Positions 1 through 11,646 of a stretch of DNA of 64,000 nt are shown here, in pieces (the stretch's first letter is position 1; each line of letters opens with the position of its first letter). The notes beneath the pieces were generated by a model. The model was not told the DNA's origin. It saw only the letters and a list, made by a program, of their open reading frames with translations, and searched no databases. This DNA is from Gentiana macrophylla (lineage: Eukaryota; Streptophyta; Magnoliopsida; Gentianales; Gentianaceae), in the NCBI GenBank assembly GCA_026214975.1, contig CM047810.1:2170001-2234000 (forward strand), given 5' to 3'. The position numbers and the translations under genes were made by a program.

Positions 1-25
1 TTGTAAAAGTTTGAGTTTTTTTTGC

Positions 26-1655
26 CTGTAAAAGATCGCCAATGTTGACAATTATGGCTCCAGGGACAAAAGGGATATCAATCCACTGGTTTTCATGAAG
101 AATTTGAAGACCACCTATTTCGTCTTGTACAACCATTGACAAGAAGCCACTGTCAGTATGGCCGGACAGGCCAATGGTATAGTCCGGCTGGGGACACGGA
201 GGATAATAATGCCCTAAAATATAAAGGGCCTTCGCGCAATCCAGCTCTAAGAGATGATTAGGCTTTAATCCAAGGCCTTGAGACAGCAACTGAAAAATAG
301 TTTGACCCAACTTGCTCATCTGATCAGAGAACTCCATCACTATATCCCTGCAAGTGGCTCATACATAAACTTCCACTATTTTGTTTGCGAATTGCTATCC
401 TGGTGGTATACTCTTCTATTGATTTATCATTGTTCCAAAATCATGTTTTCTAACAACAAGTTTATGTACTTGGATTAAAAAAATCCCAAGTTTGACACCA
501 ATGGACAATCATTATCAGTAATTATGACTATCTACTACAAAAACACCAGGGCCAGGGGTAGCTTATAGTTCCCTTCAAGGAAGAATATGTTATCTAAAAG
601 CCTTCATATGTACTGTACTTTCTTATCTTTGTAAAGATAAATATGTGAATCATTGTAATGATGCAGGCAAATGATTAGAGAAGTATTAGCAACGGGAGTC
701 TTTATTTGCATCTGCCCGAATTTACCATTCTGCATAACACATCCGAATCGACCTTTTGAAAGTCGATTATCAAATAATGAATGGATGTTCCGAAGGTATG
801 AGGTGAGGGGATCAATCTTCCGAAAGTCAATTTTTGACCAATAAAACGATTTTTAATAAATGATTCAATGTGGTGCATCTGCGGCACCGGTAAATTCTAT
901 CTTCGCATCACACATGAATTGACTTTTTGAAAGTCGATTATTTGAGTAAAGAATTTACTTTTGAAGGTCAAAGGTTAGGATCGATCTTTCAAAAGTCGAA
1001 TCTTCACTTAAAAATAAACTTTTAAAAGAACGATTCAATGTGTTGGACGGTAGGTAAGTATGACGCACCGATATATAAGGGTTCCTTAACAACGAAATGG
1101 CAATAAAAATATCAGTCTTGAATCTTAATTAGTTTTACTAAGGTACCTGCACACATCAGGTAATTCTTCAGGAGCAGGAGGATCAGGAGCAGTAACAATA
1201 TATATAGAATCCCTCCAATTAGCTCTTTGGAGTTGATGCATATCAAAACTGCAATTGTAAATGAATTTCTTCTTCTGGTCACGAGAATAGTACGGTTTCT
1301 TCAGCTCAATATCTTGCTCATGAAACTTTCTAACTCCTTGAAGCATTTTGTCTAACACCTCAACTGCAATCCCATGATTGACAATCTGAAAAAAACCCCA
1401 TTCTTTTGAAGCATACATCAATTGTTCAATGATTTTACTTGGTTGAACTGAATTTTCCTCCAAGCCCATGAAATCTATGAGAGGAATGGAGTAATCCAGT
1501 CCTGCGGATGATATGTGTAGCTCATTAGTTTTGTGATCTCTTTCATGGTGAAAGATTTCAGGGATTTGTGTGATCCCAGCATCAGTTAGACCCTTCACAC
1601 CAGCTTTTGAATCATCAAAAACTTGAATCTCAATTCTACGATCTTTTTCAGGCAT
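26..1655 (-). CDS. 2-oxoglutarate/Fe(II) dioxygenase, ACC-oxidase-homolog type, 3' end outside window
   Basis: Member of the plant soluble 2OG-Fe(II) oxygenase superfamily, in the group annotated as 1-aminocyclopropane-1-carboxylate oxidase homologs; substrate unknown. Exon 1 (about 1655-1147) has the family start 'FDDSKAGVKGL', the N-terminal DIOX_N region and 'WGFFQIVNHGI'. Exon 2 (347-26) carries '[11 protein letters not shown]', the iron-binding HxD in 'SGHTDSGF' and ends 'VNIGDLLQ', where family members have an intron. Exon 3, which should hold the second iron His and the RxS motif, lies beyond base 1. The intron from 1146 to 348 has normal GT-AG ends. The next intron would start with GC, not GT (bases 25-24). 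An upstream in-frame ATG at 1691 would add 12 residues; the ATG at 1655 fits the family N-terminus better. Both visible exons are open. Confidence 0.88.
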
Positions 1656-1691
1656 GATTCTTTCTGGGATTTGTTTTAAGTGTACAAACAA

Positions 1692-2653
1692 CTACACAAA
1701 AATTCTGAGAAATGATTGAAGTTTTTAAAGTAAACAATAGGAAATGGACAAACTTTACATGTGGCTGAAAATTTAGTAGCTTTGTGATCAAAGATTAAGA
1801 CTTATCTCTTAGAAGTACTTACATAGGCCTGACCATGAAAGCTCATGACACCAACAGCTCGAACATTCAAATGGCTGTCATTATCTGGAAAGGGACAAAA
1901 TGTAGTGCTCATACAGATACAGATAGACCACCATTATTTTTTATTTTTTTTTTGATTTTCATCATCATCATCCATCAGCATGAATTATTTCAACCACTTT
2001 TTGGTTGGATTGAAAAAGCCAAATGTGTGGCGATGTCTTTAATTACACCACACTATGTGCCATTAGGCATATTATATCTAATCGTGATCTTGTACTTACT
2101 AAAGATTGAATATGAACATTTGACTCTTGAGGTTCGGCTTTTCAGTGGTTGAACATCGGTATAGTACCGTGAAAAGTAACAAAGAGTGTTGCGATAATTT
2201 GCTGTGTTTTGTTATTTTTGCTACATTGCATGACGAACCCGTGATATTTTGTTATAATTTGCCATGTTTATGTCATTCACTATTAAATTTTATTGTGACT
2301 GTATCACGACTCTTTGTTTTTGTGCCAATATTTTTTTTGGGAGTGTTACTCCAAACCATGTTGTTTCATACTACAAACAAGAGACAATTTTAAATCGATT
2401 TTTAAACTAAGTAATTATCATATTGAACTGTTTAAAAGTCCAATCGACTCTCACCGTCAATATTGTGGCTTCCTGAAGAAGTCGGTTTGAAAAAATGATA
2501 TGTCTTCGTTTACATAAAAGAGTACATAAAACGACCTGGACCATACATTTTCAATGAAAACTTAAAAGCCTAACAACACAGAAACACCTTGTCTGCTGAT
2601 CGACTGTTACGTATCTTTTTATATACGCCGTTTTTTCTTCGGTTTTTTCCTAC
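1692..2653. other. intergenic, no gene seen
   Basis: AT-rich sequence upstream of the dioxygenase. Several open frames exist but have no recognisable domain, and their composition (T-rich, homopolymer-encoded residues) looks like chance. The dioxygenase promoter should lie in the first few hundred bases. Confidence 0.5.
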
Positions 2654-3042
2654 TCAGACGGTTTTTGCGTTATGAGAAGCCTTCCTCTTTGAAGATCTCC
2701 GCGGTGTTGTATTTTTCGTGCCGCCGATATAAAAGAGCAATGCACCGAACAGTGCCAAATTCTGAATCCAAAAATACAATCATCAATTAATGGATATGAT
2801 AATCTGAACCTATTTAGTACTAATCTCATAGCTAGGAATCAACACTAACTAATTACCTGTGTGAACTTGACAAAAAGTGGAGCAAATTCATTATGTTCAA
2901 CGAATATACCTCTATTTGATACAACTGTCAAACGCACATTTGAAATTCTTACCTTTCCATTTTCTTCCCTTCCCGAACAAAATCCGATGCCGGAATATCT
3001 TAATTTGGATTCATTCTGCTTGAAATGTTTTGGTTGAGGCAT
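2654..3042 (-). CDS. possible small two-exon membrane protein, 97 residues
   Basis: I do not recognise this gene. Exon 1 (3042-2857) runs from ATG to 'LFVKFTQ' and stops at a consensus donor (CAG, then GTAATT). Exon 2 (2761-2654) follows a good CAG acceptor in the same phase and encodes a hydrophobic stretch 'NLALFGALLFYIGG', then a basic tail rich in Lys, Arg and Ser, ending in TGA. The clean intron, the preserved phase and the single hydrophobic helix with a positive tail make it more than a random open frame. The N-terminal part is not convincing: the true exon 1 could be longer and start at a splice acceptor, so this may be the 3' end of a larger gene. It lies 34 bases from the orphan Cpn60 exon on the other strand. 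Confidence 0.4.
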
Positions 3043-3075
3043 TTATTCAAATGATTTATGTGAATTCTTTTGCAG

Positions 3076-3259
3076 GGAGGTTTTAGGCTGAGCCAGAACC
3101 ATTCGCGGAGACAGAAATTCAACTCTAAACCAAGTAAAAGAAGACTTGTGGGAAAGGCTGCAGCTAAGGAAATTGCTTTTGACCAGCATTCTCGAGCTGC
3201 CCTTCAAGCTGGGATTGATAAATTGGCAGATGCCGTTGGCCTTACTCTCGGCCCTAGAG
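3076..3259 (+). pseudogene. orphan exon of chloroplast chaperonin 60 alpha (RuBisCO-binding protein)
   Basis: A single exon flanked by a good acceptor (TTTTGCAG at 3068-3075) and donor (GTAATT from 3260). It encodes the end of a basic, Ser/Arg-rich transit-peptide region followed by the start of the mature chaperonin: 'AAAKEIAFDQHS', then 'LQAGIDKLADAVGLTLGPRG'. This matches the plastid Cpn60 alpha N-terminus, where the protein continues into 'RNVVLDE'. I could not find that next exon, nor any other Cpn60 exon, in the following kilobases, and no first exon upstream. The rest of the family protein is about 540 residues, so this is a fragment of a duplicated gene. The exon has no stop or shift, which suggests a fairly recent duplication or capture. 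Confidence 0.8.
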
Positions 3260-4379
3260 GTAATTGCTTCGTAGTACCTTCTAATCGCCTTTTCAAAATG
3301 TCTTTTTTCTTAAAATGTGATCCTAAAATTCTGTTTCGAAGTACAAATTGCAGATTTGAAGAGAATTTCACAACAGAAGAGTCTCGATTCTCGAATTCGA
3401 TCACAGTTCTACTAAGATGATGACTTGATCTTGATGATTAGGGATTTTGAATCAACGGGTGAAACTGCTGTTTCTCCTTCTTTATTTATTTATTTTTTTT
3501 TGATTTTATTTATAGAGGAATTAACGGGTGTGAATCTTTTTTTTAACCAATGGGAATTTGAGCTTTGGACATCCAAAAGCAATAGCATGCTTGAAAGAGT
3601 TCCATTAGAACTGGGGTGATGTTTTTAGGAGGAAAATAAATGATTTTGGGATTGCACCAAGTGCGCAAGTACTGAAGGGTTTGTTTGCTTCTTGTATAAA
3701 GATCTTGGATCAGGAAGATTGATTTGGAGGGTGGTCTTGGATGATGATAAGAGCAAATGGGAATGGTTTTGGATTGAAGGTTGCTGTGAAAATGTTATAC
3801 AAGACTAAATTAGAGTATGTGTAAGCAGAAACAGATGGTCCCAAAGAATTTTTTTTCGTTTTCAACACAAAAAACAAAATTTTGATATCGCTTCATCTCG
3901 TTATGTTTGTTTCAAGATTTTAGTTAGACAAACAAAACTTCAGACCTTAAGATTTGTATGCACATTTTCTGTGCTCATTTGGATAGTACTAATTGAAACA
4001 AGGTTGCATATGCACGGTCGGGGCTCAAGGTTGTATATCCACAAGGTTCTCATTTGATCTGCCTGCTTGTGCTTCTTTTATGGAGTTTTTGGCTTTTATT
4101 CATTGTTGTTTTCATTCCTCATTCCATAATTACAGAAATATGCTTCTGCATAAAATAGAAGAATTTGAGCACCCTTCATGTTTATTTTATAGTATTATAG
4201 CTAACCCGCGCTATAAAAGCATCCAGCCTTGGTGATATATGTTTTGTACTCAATGTGATTGGTATGGTGCAATGCTTTATTCTCTTGTGATATTTTCAAA
4301 TTCCAAGTGGTTGGGGCATGAGCTTCTGGAGGTATCATGTATTCTAAACAAATTGACAGAGTAGTTTCATTGAGTTGGT
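3260..4379. other. intergenic, nothing recognised
   Basis: T-rich DNA downstream of the orphan Cpn60 exon. Short open frames are present but show no domain. A stretch near 3720-3820 reads open in the plus direction for some 30 codons without matching any family I know. Confidence 0.4.
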
Positions 4380-5180
4380 TTTGTACTTGGTATTGAGCCG
4401 TAAATGAGCTTTATATGAGTCTGATACCGTTTACTGATACTGTGTGCCTTATGATACTGTTAGTGATATTGTATGCCTTATATGAGGCTTATATGAGCCT
4501 AAGGCGTCAGAAATGAACGCGTCGATTCGATTCGATTCACCAGATTCGCTCGAAAAAAGCTCGATTCGAGTTCGATTCAACCTTCAACGCCGAGCGAACG
4601 TTAGGTATTTGATATTCGCCTATCGAGGCGAATCAGATCGAACACGCTCGCTCGAACTATTGTATATTTAAAAAAAAAAAACTATATATATAAGGTTCGA
4701 ACATGTTCGAACTGTTCAACATGTTCGAACATGTCGAACATGTTCGAACTTTCAACCCGAGCCGAACCTTGCTAAACTAAGGTTCGACCGATTCGAGCCG
4801 AGCCGAACCCTTAGGTTCGAACCTTTCGAGCCGAACTCGAACCCCCTGCACATGTTCGGTAGGGTTCGCTCGCTTACTGACTCTATATGAGCCAGACATG
4901 ATATTGTGTCCCTTGGATTAAGCCTTAAATGAGCCTTATATGTGTGCCTTGAAGTAGTCACTTGGAATGCCTTATATGATACTGTTAGTGATATTGTATG
5001 CCTTATATGAGCCAGATGTGATTTTGTGTCCCTTGACATAAGCCTTAAATGAGCCTTATATGAGCCAGATATGTGTGCCTTAAATTAGTCACTTGAATTA
5101 AGCTTAAATTAGCCTAATATTGTTTACTGATACTGATACTGTTTACCGATATTGATATTGTTTACTGATACTATGTTAGT
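4380..5180. repeat. degenerate tandem repeats (TGATACTG / CTTATATGAGCC) with an inserted CGAA-rich block
   Basis: Two short themes alternate: 'TTACTGATACTG' and 'CCTTATATGAGCC'. A block around 4457-4500 is repeated near 4977-5015 ('TTAGTGATATTGTATGCC' in both). Between them, 4503-4873 is a different sequence made of 'GTTCGAAC' and 'TCGATTCGA' palindromes. The block is bordered on both sides by TATATGAGCC, which could be a 10-bp target duplication. Because that word recurs in the surrounding repeat, this is only suggestive. Confidence 0.6.
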
Positions 5181-5940
5181 GTAAATGCAATAATCTAGTT
5201 TTGCCTTCTAATTTACCATTTAGATGTTTCAATGCACAAGATCCTTCTAGACATTCTATCTCTGACCCTCGGAACCACATGACTTCGTCATCATCAACCA
5301 TATAGTCTTTCTTTTGGAATAATTAGGAATAGATGATAAGGCTGAACGATACGCAAATCGATCCGAGTAGTAGTGATGAGTTGTTCTTTGTTCTTGAATT
5401 TGGATTGAATCCAAATGAATAGGCGAGATTGATTAATCTCTAGTTTGTTTTGTTGCAATTTCTTTGTAAGTTTTTAGCTTTATTAGTTTATGAGTTTGTG
5501 TTCCTATTGGAGTCAATTGGAAATGACTATTTTTATTTTTATTAAATTGTTATGGATTCTGGTTTTGCCGCATATATGTTGTGGAGATGAAATGCTTATC
5601 CCAATACTAGTTGATGGGGTGATTGTTTACAATTTTCAGATTTCTTGTCTTTGATTTCTTGTTATGATTCAAGCATGCTTATATGATTGATAAACGAATC
5701 AAGCTGGCCTGAAAATTGATGCACTGAGATGCTTTGTAATTAAGCTGAATTGTGAGTTTATACGGCTGATTTTAATGCTATTTATTGAGATACTTGGTGA
5801 ATTTGTGACATATGTGTGCTTTCAAGTAGTCACTTGAATTAAAGCCCTTAAATGAGCTCGATACTGATGATCATCGACATCGATATCGATATTGTGTTAG
5901 GGTAAATGCTGCAATTGAATTCGGCTTTCAGATACTACGT
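5181..5940. other. intergenic, nothing recognised
   Basis: AT-rich, no sustained coding signal on either strand. Traces of the TGATACTG theme of the preceding repeat recur near 5850-5900. Confidence 0.4.
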
Positions 5941-6210
5941 CGAAAATGTATCAAATGAGGTCTCAAAATGAAGATAAAAAAAATATGAACTTTGGTGAAA
6001 CAATTTTGATGATCGGTGTTTTAAATCAAAAGTTACGGTCGTTTATAAGAACTCCGGTTAATACAAATATTTTTTCGGCTTTCAAAATTTACATCGGAAG
6101 GGTATCGTATTTGGCTCAAATTAAAGAGCAAAAAAAAAATGAAATTTTGGTGAAAAAATTTCGATGATCGGAATTGTAAATCAAAAGTTACGGATGTTTG
6201 AAGAAAAAAA
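5941..6210. repeat. two diverged direct repeats, period about 157 bp
   Basis: The words ATGATCGG and AAATCAAAAGTTACGG occur together at 6008-6037 and again at 6165-6194. Each is preceded by a diverged copy of 'GAAATTTTGGTGAAA'. The open frames on both strands here are explained by this repeat rather than by a gene. Confidence 0.55.
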
Positions 6211-6738
6211 AAACAAACAAAACAAAAACAAAAACAAACCTGAAGCAGAACGGAAGCACTTGATGATATACGCGCGTCCCTCTTATAAAGGGGTAATTTT
6301 GTCCGTCTGAAATTGTTTATCATTTTTGCAACTAAAAAAAGTGTATCCTATTTATTCATTTTGTAATTTTTTTGGCTTTTTCCCTCAATCTCTCTTTATT
6401 TAATGAGAAGATTAAATGAAATAAATTACTAGTATTCTAGATTCATATATTTTAATTGAGATAATTATAGTAATGTGAAAGTACTAGTTTTTTTTTTTAT
6501 GAATATGTAAAACATAATTACACTCTAAAAAAAACATAATTACAACTATTATGTCATTAATTAACTATTTTTAAAAAGACAAAATTATACCCTTAAAAAG
6601 ACAAAATTATCCTTATCAAGACTTTATCTAAAGAGAGTCTTTAAGGACACCACAATAAATATATCTAACTAGGGTACCACATGAGAAAAGTTATTATACA
6701 ACAGATATTTGGGACAACTCGAAATAATGACAAAAATT
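6211..6738. other. AT-rich spacer, nothing recognised
   Basis: Strongly AT-rich with many poly-A and poly-T runs. No domain or RNA gene was recognised. Confidence 0.4.
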
Positions 6739-7064
6739 TAGGAGAAATTGCCAAAAAGGACAAGTGGAATGAAAAATGGTGAAAAAGGGCAAAAGACACT
6801 TAAAATGACGAAATTACCCTCGTCGAATTTAATGACTTCAATTCCACTGTCAAACAAATCCACGAAAAATAATCCACTAAAATATTTTAATATCCAACAA
6901 ATCCACTACTAAACAAATCCACTAAAACAAAAGCAAAAACAAAAAATATAGGAAGGACATTATCGTCCAGTGGAATGATAATTGTCATTTTTCACCATTT
7001 TCCAATTCCACTGGACTAAATACCCAGCTCCACTTGAAATTTGTCCTTTTTAACATTTTTCTAC
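6739..7064. mobile_element. MITE-like element with imperfect terminal inverted repeats
   Basis: The left end (AGGAGAAATTGCC, AAAAAGGACAAGTGG) matches the reverse complement of the right end (AGAAAAATGTT, AAAAAGGACAA) over about 30 bp with gaps. A second inner pair, 'AAAATGGTGAAAAA' on the left against 'TTTTTCACCATTTT' on the right, supports a foldback element of about 325 bp. No coding capacity. The superfamily is not assignable because no clear target duplication was found. Confidence 0.55.
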
Positions 7065-7540
7065 AGATATTTTTGGGTGATACCAAGTGGACGGATACCT
7101 CAAAGAGACCACCGGAAAGTGCTTAAACTCCGCCGATAACTGCTACTAGACCACCGGATTCTCCGAAGGCCACCAGAGTTTTTATGCTATGAAATAAGAA
7201 AGGAGGAAAGGTATTTTCGGTTTGGGGTTTGCCACTTTATATAGGCAAACCGGGAGCCGAAACGTCATATCAGCAGTTTCAAAATTCAATATTCAAAGCA
7301 CAACCTCCTCACGGTTATCGAAATTTTCCCGCCAATAAGAGATCGAGGCCAGCAAGGACGGAGGTATGTGAAATGTTGAGGTGGGCTAAGCCCACCCGGA
7401 CAAAAAAATATCACACTAAAAATTCTATGTGATCCAGTTTCATCTGTCAAATTTCTTAATCCAGCCCACCCGGCAAACCGGATATAGTCCATTAGCCCAC
7501 CCTAAATTTAAATCTTGGCTCCGTCCTTGGAGGCCAGTCA
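7065..7540. other. promoter-like and repeat debris, no clear gene
   Basis: A TATATAAAG on the minus strand (near 7238) and a TTGGCGGGAAAA (E2F-like, near 7327-7338) suggest a detached promoter piece. No gene follows on either strand. 7380-7530 resembles a common plant repeat ending ('GGCTCCGTCCTTG'). Confidence 0.3.
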
Positions 7541-7589
7541 TGTCAACCGTCACAGCGAATAAGGAACCAAGGTTATGTCTCGTCCAATG

Positions 7590-8560
7590 GCAAGTCAACA
7601 CAACTATAGCATTCAAGCATGTCCGCTTCATAGCGCAGCGGTCAAGTCTGTCCGATTGATAATGCAGCACCAACGCTTGTCCGCTTTATAGCGCAATGCC
7701 TGGCGATGAGTCATTTCAAGACATAAAAATTGCCAAAAACCCGCCAATACTAGCGCGTTCCTAAACCTGCCCCTCCGACATCGCAGCGTTTCTTGCTTGT
7801 CTGCTTTATCGCGCAACATTGTGCAATGAGTCTTTCCGCGACATAAAAGTTGCCCAAAACCCACCATACGTAAAGCGGTCCGAAGTCTATCCACCTCAAG
7901 TGCACAACACCTCATGACACAACGATAACATCGTAGCGGCCGTACCAAGCCCGATACTACCATAATCGGTACCACCTCTAACGGAGTTTGCTGGGACGCG
8001 GTATGTAGTTGCGCTCGCGACGTTACTCTCTGCCTAAACCCCGACGAACAGTTTAGCCATGGAGTAGGGGGCCATTGATAATACCGAACCCGAACAGGGC
8101 CTGTCCGACCAACATCTGACCCATACCCACGGTCTCGCCTTAGCCTCTGACCTCCATCGCCACCAGCCTGACGGATAGTAAGCCGATCCGGTCATCGCAT
8201 CCGCACGATCATGCTGGCGCTCAGACTGGTAGCCGAGCACGTCGCTATAAATCCGCCACATCGATCAGTCGGATCATGCCCTATATACGCAGACAAGCAC
8301 GCTCTACACTTAACATCAGCAAAGACAAGGCTACACAAGCAGGAAGACATCAGAGCGATCAGCGGTCCCCTCGAGCCGACCCTTCATCACTGTTTATCTT
8401 CTTAATTGTACTTAATTATGTCTTGTCACTGCTAGCCTAATCATCTTTAGAGTGTTGCCTATAAATAAATGCCCCATGTAACCCTCAAAGGGGATCAAAA
8501 AATGAAGATAAACAGATGTACTCAGACAATTTGTCGACATCGTGCCCCTTTTCCTTATCG
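7590..8560. repeat. GC-richer tandem repeats and LTR-like sequence
   Basis: 'GTCCGCTTCATAGCGCA' (7620), 'GTCCGCTTTATAGCGCA' (7679) and 'GTCTGCTTTATCGCGCA' (7799) are diverged copies of one unit. 'TGAGTCATTTC' and 'TGAGTCTTTCC' repeat behind them, giving a unit of roughly 120 bp. From about 8230 the sequence looks like the 3' half of an LTR: a TATAAATAAATG at 8460-8471 followed by short leader-like sequence. No partner LTR or internal region was found, so a solo or truncated LTR is only an inference. Open frames here are by-products of the raised GC content. Confidence 0.4.
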
Positions 8561-8727
8561 CATTGAGCTCGCCGGCTGAGCACCGCCCTGTCTTCATCAC
8601 AACCACCATCTTTCCTTCTAAAGATCATCTCTTTCAGCTAGATATCCACCGTATAAACACCGGAACAACCACCGTGATATTCCCGGCAATATCAAAACAT
8701 AAGGTGAGCATAGAGCAATACATGTGC

Positions 8728-8886
8728 AGTTAAATCTCGATAAATGAATACCCTTGAGACCAGAAAAAAAAAATTCGTTTAGCGAGGTTATTCATTTATC
8801 GAATATTATTTTAAGCCTCTTGCCCAAGTCGGGACTGAAAAAAGTTATTCATTTAACGATATTATTCATTTATCGAGGTTTAACCG
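8728..8886. mobile_element. Emigrant/pogo-like MITE, 159 bp
   Basis: Terminal inverted repeats: left CAGTTAAATCTCGATAAATG and right end, read on the minus strand, CGGTTAAACCTCGATAAATG, continuing with AATA in both. The CAGT(T/A)AAACCTC start resembles the Emigrant/Lemi1 family of pogo-derived MITEs known in dicots. The right side is followed by TA, the expected target; the left is preceded by TG, so one copy of the duplication has mutated. An internal extra copy of the 'TTATTCATTTATCGA' end occurs at 8790-8804. Confidence 0.7.
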
Positions 8887-9240
8887 TAAATAGGAACATA
8901 TAGAGTGATGGATAAAATAATAGTCAGAATTATAAGTAAAATGCTAACATAACATGCATGGGACCCACTTGAATAATTGAATTCAAACAAACATGTTACA
9001 AGTTACAACTACTAATTAAACAAGCATATTAATAAATCTTAAATAGAGAATATAAAAACCAATGAATCATACACTAATTTTTTTTTTTTTTTTAGCACAA
9101 TCCCACACCAATTATTGAGTATATAAAAACCATTGAATCATGCACTAATTTAGACAGCAAGAAAATGTAATAAATTGACAACCTCATTTGTCTTCTTCTT
9201 ATTTCATACTATAATCGAAATTTCGACCCTGTGTGGTCTC
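8887..9240. other. spacer with a short internal duplication
   Basis: 'ATATAAAAACCAATGAATCA' (9050) recurs as 'ATATAAAAACCATTGAATCA' (9120) with the following 'CACTAATTT'. This is a local 70-bp duplication. No gene seen. Confidence 0.4.
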
Positions 9241-10599
9241 TCAGTTTTTTGACTTCTTTTTGGGACTAGGACTTGGTCCAAATTCAGCCATCGTATATTT
9301 CCTCTTGTCCCCATAGGGAGAGGAAGGTGGATGTGGCTGAACAAGACTGCCGACAAATTGAAGTTGTTTCACCGTATGAAAACTGCGGGATGGTGGTGTT
9401 GGAAACTCTGCAACTTGATAGCTCTTTGTATCATAATACAATAACATCGTTCCATTAGGGACCCAGATATCATGATAGATGAGTTTACTCCCATGATGAT
9501 GATGATCATTATTATCCTCTAAAAGAGCCACGGGTGTTATACGGGACAAGTAATATGGCGAGTTGCGTATTCGTATCCTCGTCCATGAATCCCTCAAGCC
9601 GTAATCCTTCATCACCCACATATCAAAAAGAAATTATGGCTTACGAGTAATATTGTTGTCGCTTAAAAGTAGGCAACCATTCACCACACTCAATATCGGA
9701 TCATAATATTCATCCTCCAAATCACTAGGTAATGGCAAAATCTTGTGTTTATCCACTCTAAGATCGAATGCTAGAATGTAATTCGTCTTTTTATTTTGAG
9801 AAGGACCGTGAGGATTGCTCAATATCCAATGTAGCGCACAATTAATTAAGACCCCATCCAGATTCCAATTGTGACAACGGATGAAGTAATCATGAAAATC
9901 TAGATCTGACCTTACTATGATCCATTTATTTGTTCTCAAATTGTAAACTTCGTATTCATATTTAGCATCGGGTTGAAAGCCAAGTCGTTCTTCATATTCA
10001 TCATGGGGTGGACCGCTCCCTAGAAAAACCTTGTAAGTATCATGAACATCATCATATCCGAAACCGTAAAAAGCTACTCTTCTTCTTCTTCTTTCATCTT
10101 TGAGGTACAGCGGGCTTTTAGTCAAAACCCAAGATGACTTTGTGAGCGGATTGCATAAAGATATCTCATATTCACCGTATATACTAAGTCCCTTAAGGTT
10201 AAGGCCACGACACAGAATTTGACAAAGTAAACCATTGGAAGAGCCTACCAGCATTGATTTCATCCCCAGGGCATGGCTTTCATGAGGGTTGTGAATCCGT
10301 TGAATTTCGCAGCCTAATTTCAAGCTTTCCAAATCGCTCCCATTGATTGAATATTCTGCCAAGTGTGTCTCAAGGCCGGAGTACTGTCCTTTTGACCCAC
10401 AACCAACATCATTACAAAGTAATCTGATTGGTTTTTTTCGGATGCTACACTGATATTGCAGATGAAACCGAATGAATTCAGATCTTGAAATCAGAACGTT
10501 CCATGATTTCGATACGCTATTACATCGACCAAGGGATTCTGGTGGCAACCGTATCAGGACAAGAACAAGTAAATCTTCAGGTAAATATGAATCTGACAT
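9241..10599 (-). pseudogene. F-box protein (FBA type) with an in-frame stop after about 320 codons
   Basis: F-box proteins are the substrate-recognition subunits of SCF ubiquitin ligases. Starting at the ATG at 10599, the N-terminus 'SYLPEDLLVLVLIRLPPESL' with 'CNSVSKSWNVLI' is a typical F-box. It is followed by the F-box-associated region: 'SSNGLLC', 'LCNPLTKSSWVL', 'FYGFGYDDVHDTYKV', 'WALHWI'-like 'CALHWILSNP'. A TAA at 9634-9636 interrupts the frame. Four codons later the same frame resumes with 'MWVMKDYGL', a hallmark of the C-terminal part of this family, and runs to 9241. Upstream and downstream parts are in one frame, so a single nonsense change (or base error) explains the break. Without it the protein would be about 450 residues, normal for the family. 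Further ATGs upstream (10698) are less likely starts. Confidence 0.85.
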
Positions 10600-10699
10600 A
10601 GATATGATCATACAGAATTCCTTCAAGGGAGAAATTTCTTGTTCTTCAAGAAAAAAAACAGATCTTTTATCCGTAGTAATAAGATAGAAAATATACAAA

Positions 10700-11640
10700 T
10701 AAAAAAAGGCATGTTTAGGGATGCAAGGTATATATATTGCATTTAATGGCGGTTGCGATTAACCGCCTTAGCATATAGTAGGTTTTACGCTCGAAATAAA
10801 TAATGATTTCAAGCTCTTAGAAAACCAAACACCATTCAATACATTTCCTGCACTAATTTTAGGATGGTCTGCGTCTGAGTTTTGGATCACTGTCAAGACT
10901 TTCAAATGAATACATTCGTGAGCGTCACTCGTCAAATTTGAGCTCGAGGCCTCGCCTTCAAAAAAAAAAAAAAAAGAACCAAAATATATATAAAAACCTA
11001 CTTATTTGGCTCCTAATCCTAGTTTAAAAAAACAAAATTATTGTAGAAATTACAAGATTCAAACCAAGTCTCATATCTAAGTATACTTAAAGATTAACCA
11101 TTAAAGTAATACATTCCTGTTTATATAAATACAGATATATATATAATATTAGCTTCAAAATTTAGTGGGCCCTTAAATCCATTAATTTTGGGGCTCAAGG
11201 CCATGGCCTCTGCTTCCACAGAAGCGCCTGGCCAGAATACATTGGTGGAAAGTTTTTACAGTGAGGCCTATTGGTGGAAGTTGAATTCTATTAGTTTTGG
11301 TCTGTGATTTACACAAAGTCCAGCATAAAATTTGTGCATTTCCTGTTTGTATTTATGTTCGTTTCAGAAGCATTTAATATGTGACAGGCAATATGTAACA
11401 GGTAATACTTGACTATATAATTATTAGTAAAGTATTGAACGAGTCAAGTTTGATGTTGCTATATTTTTCCTTTTTGCGGAAGTTAAATAATTGATTGTTT
11501 TATATTTTGTTATGTAAGGATATTTTTGGTAATGTCTTATTGTATACACCTGTGGAAGTGTGTGCAGCATATTTTATGTAAAAGGACAGCAGATAGATTT
11601 GTGTGAGAATAACAAATCCATTATCTCTGATTCTGTTTTC
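10700..11640. other. spacer with TATA-like sequences and repeat debris
   Basis: Immediately upstream of the F-box gene (minus strand) is AT-rich promoter-like DNA. 10930-11240 resembles a common plant dispersed repeat ('GGGCTCAAGGCCATGGCCTC'). 11500-11645 may be the 3' part of a Copia LTR, since it abuts a primer-binding-like site. No coding region. Confidence 0.35.
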
Positions 11641-11646
11641 CTATCT

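Noticed and set aside
7440..8405. Cluster of open frames of 60-115 codons on both strands in a GC-richer stretch
   Set aside because: All overlap tandem repeats, share no domain, and are open on opposite strands at once, as expected from composition.
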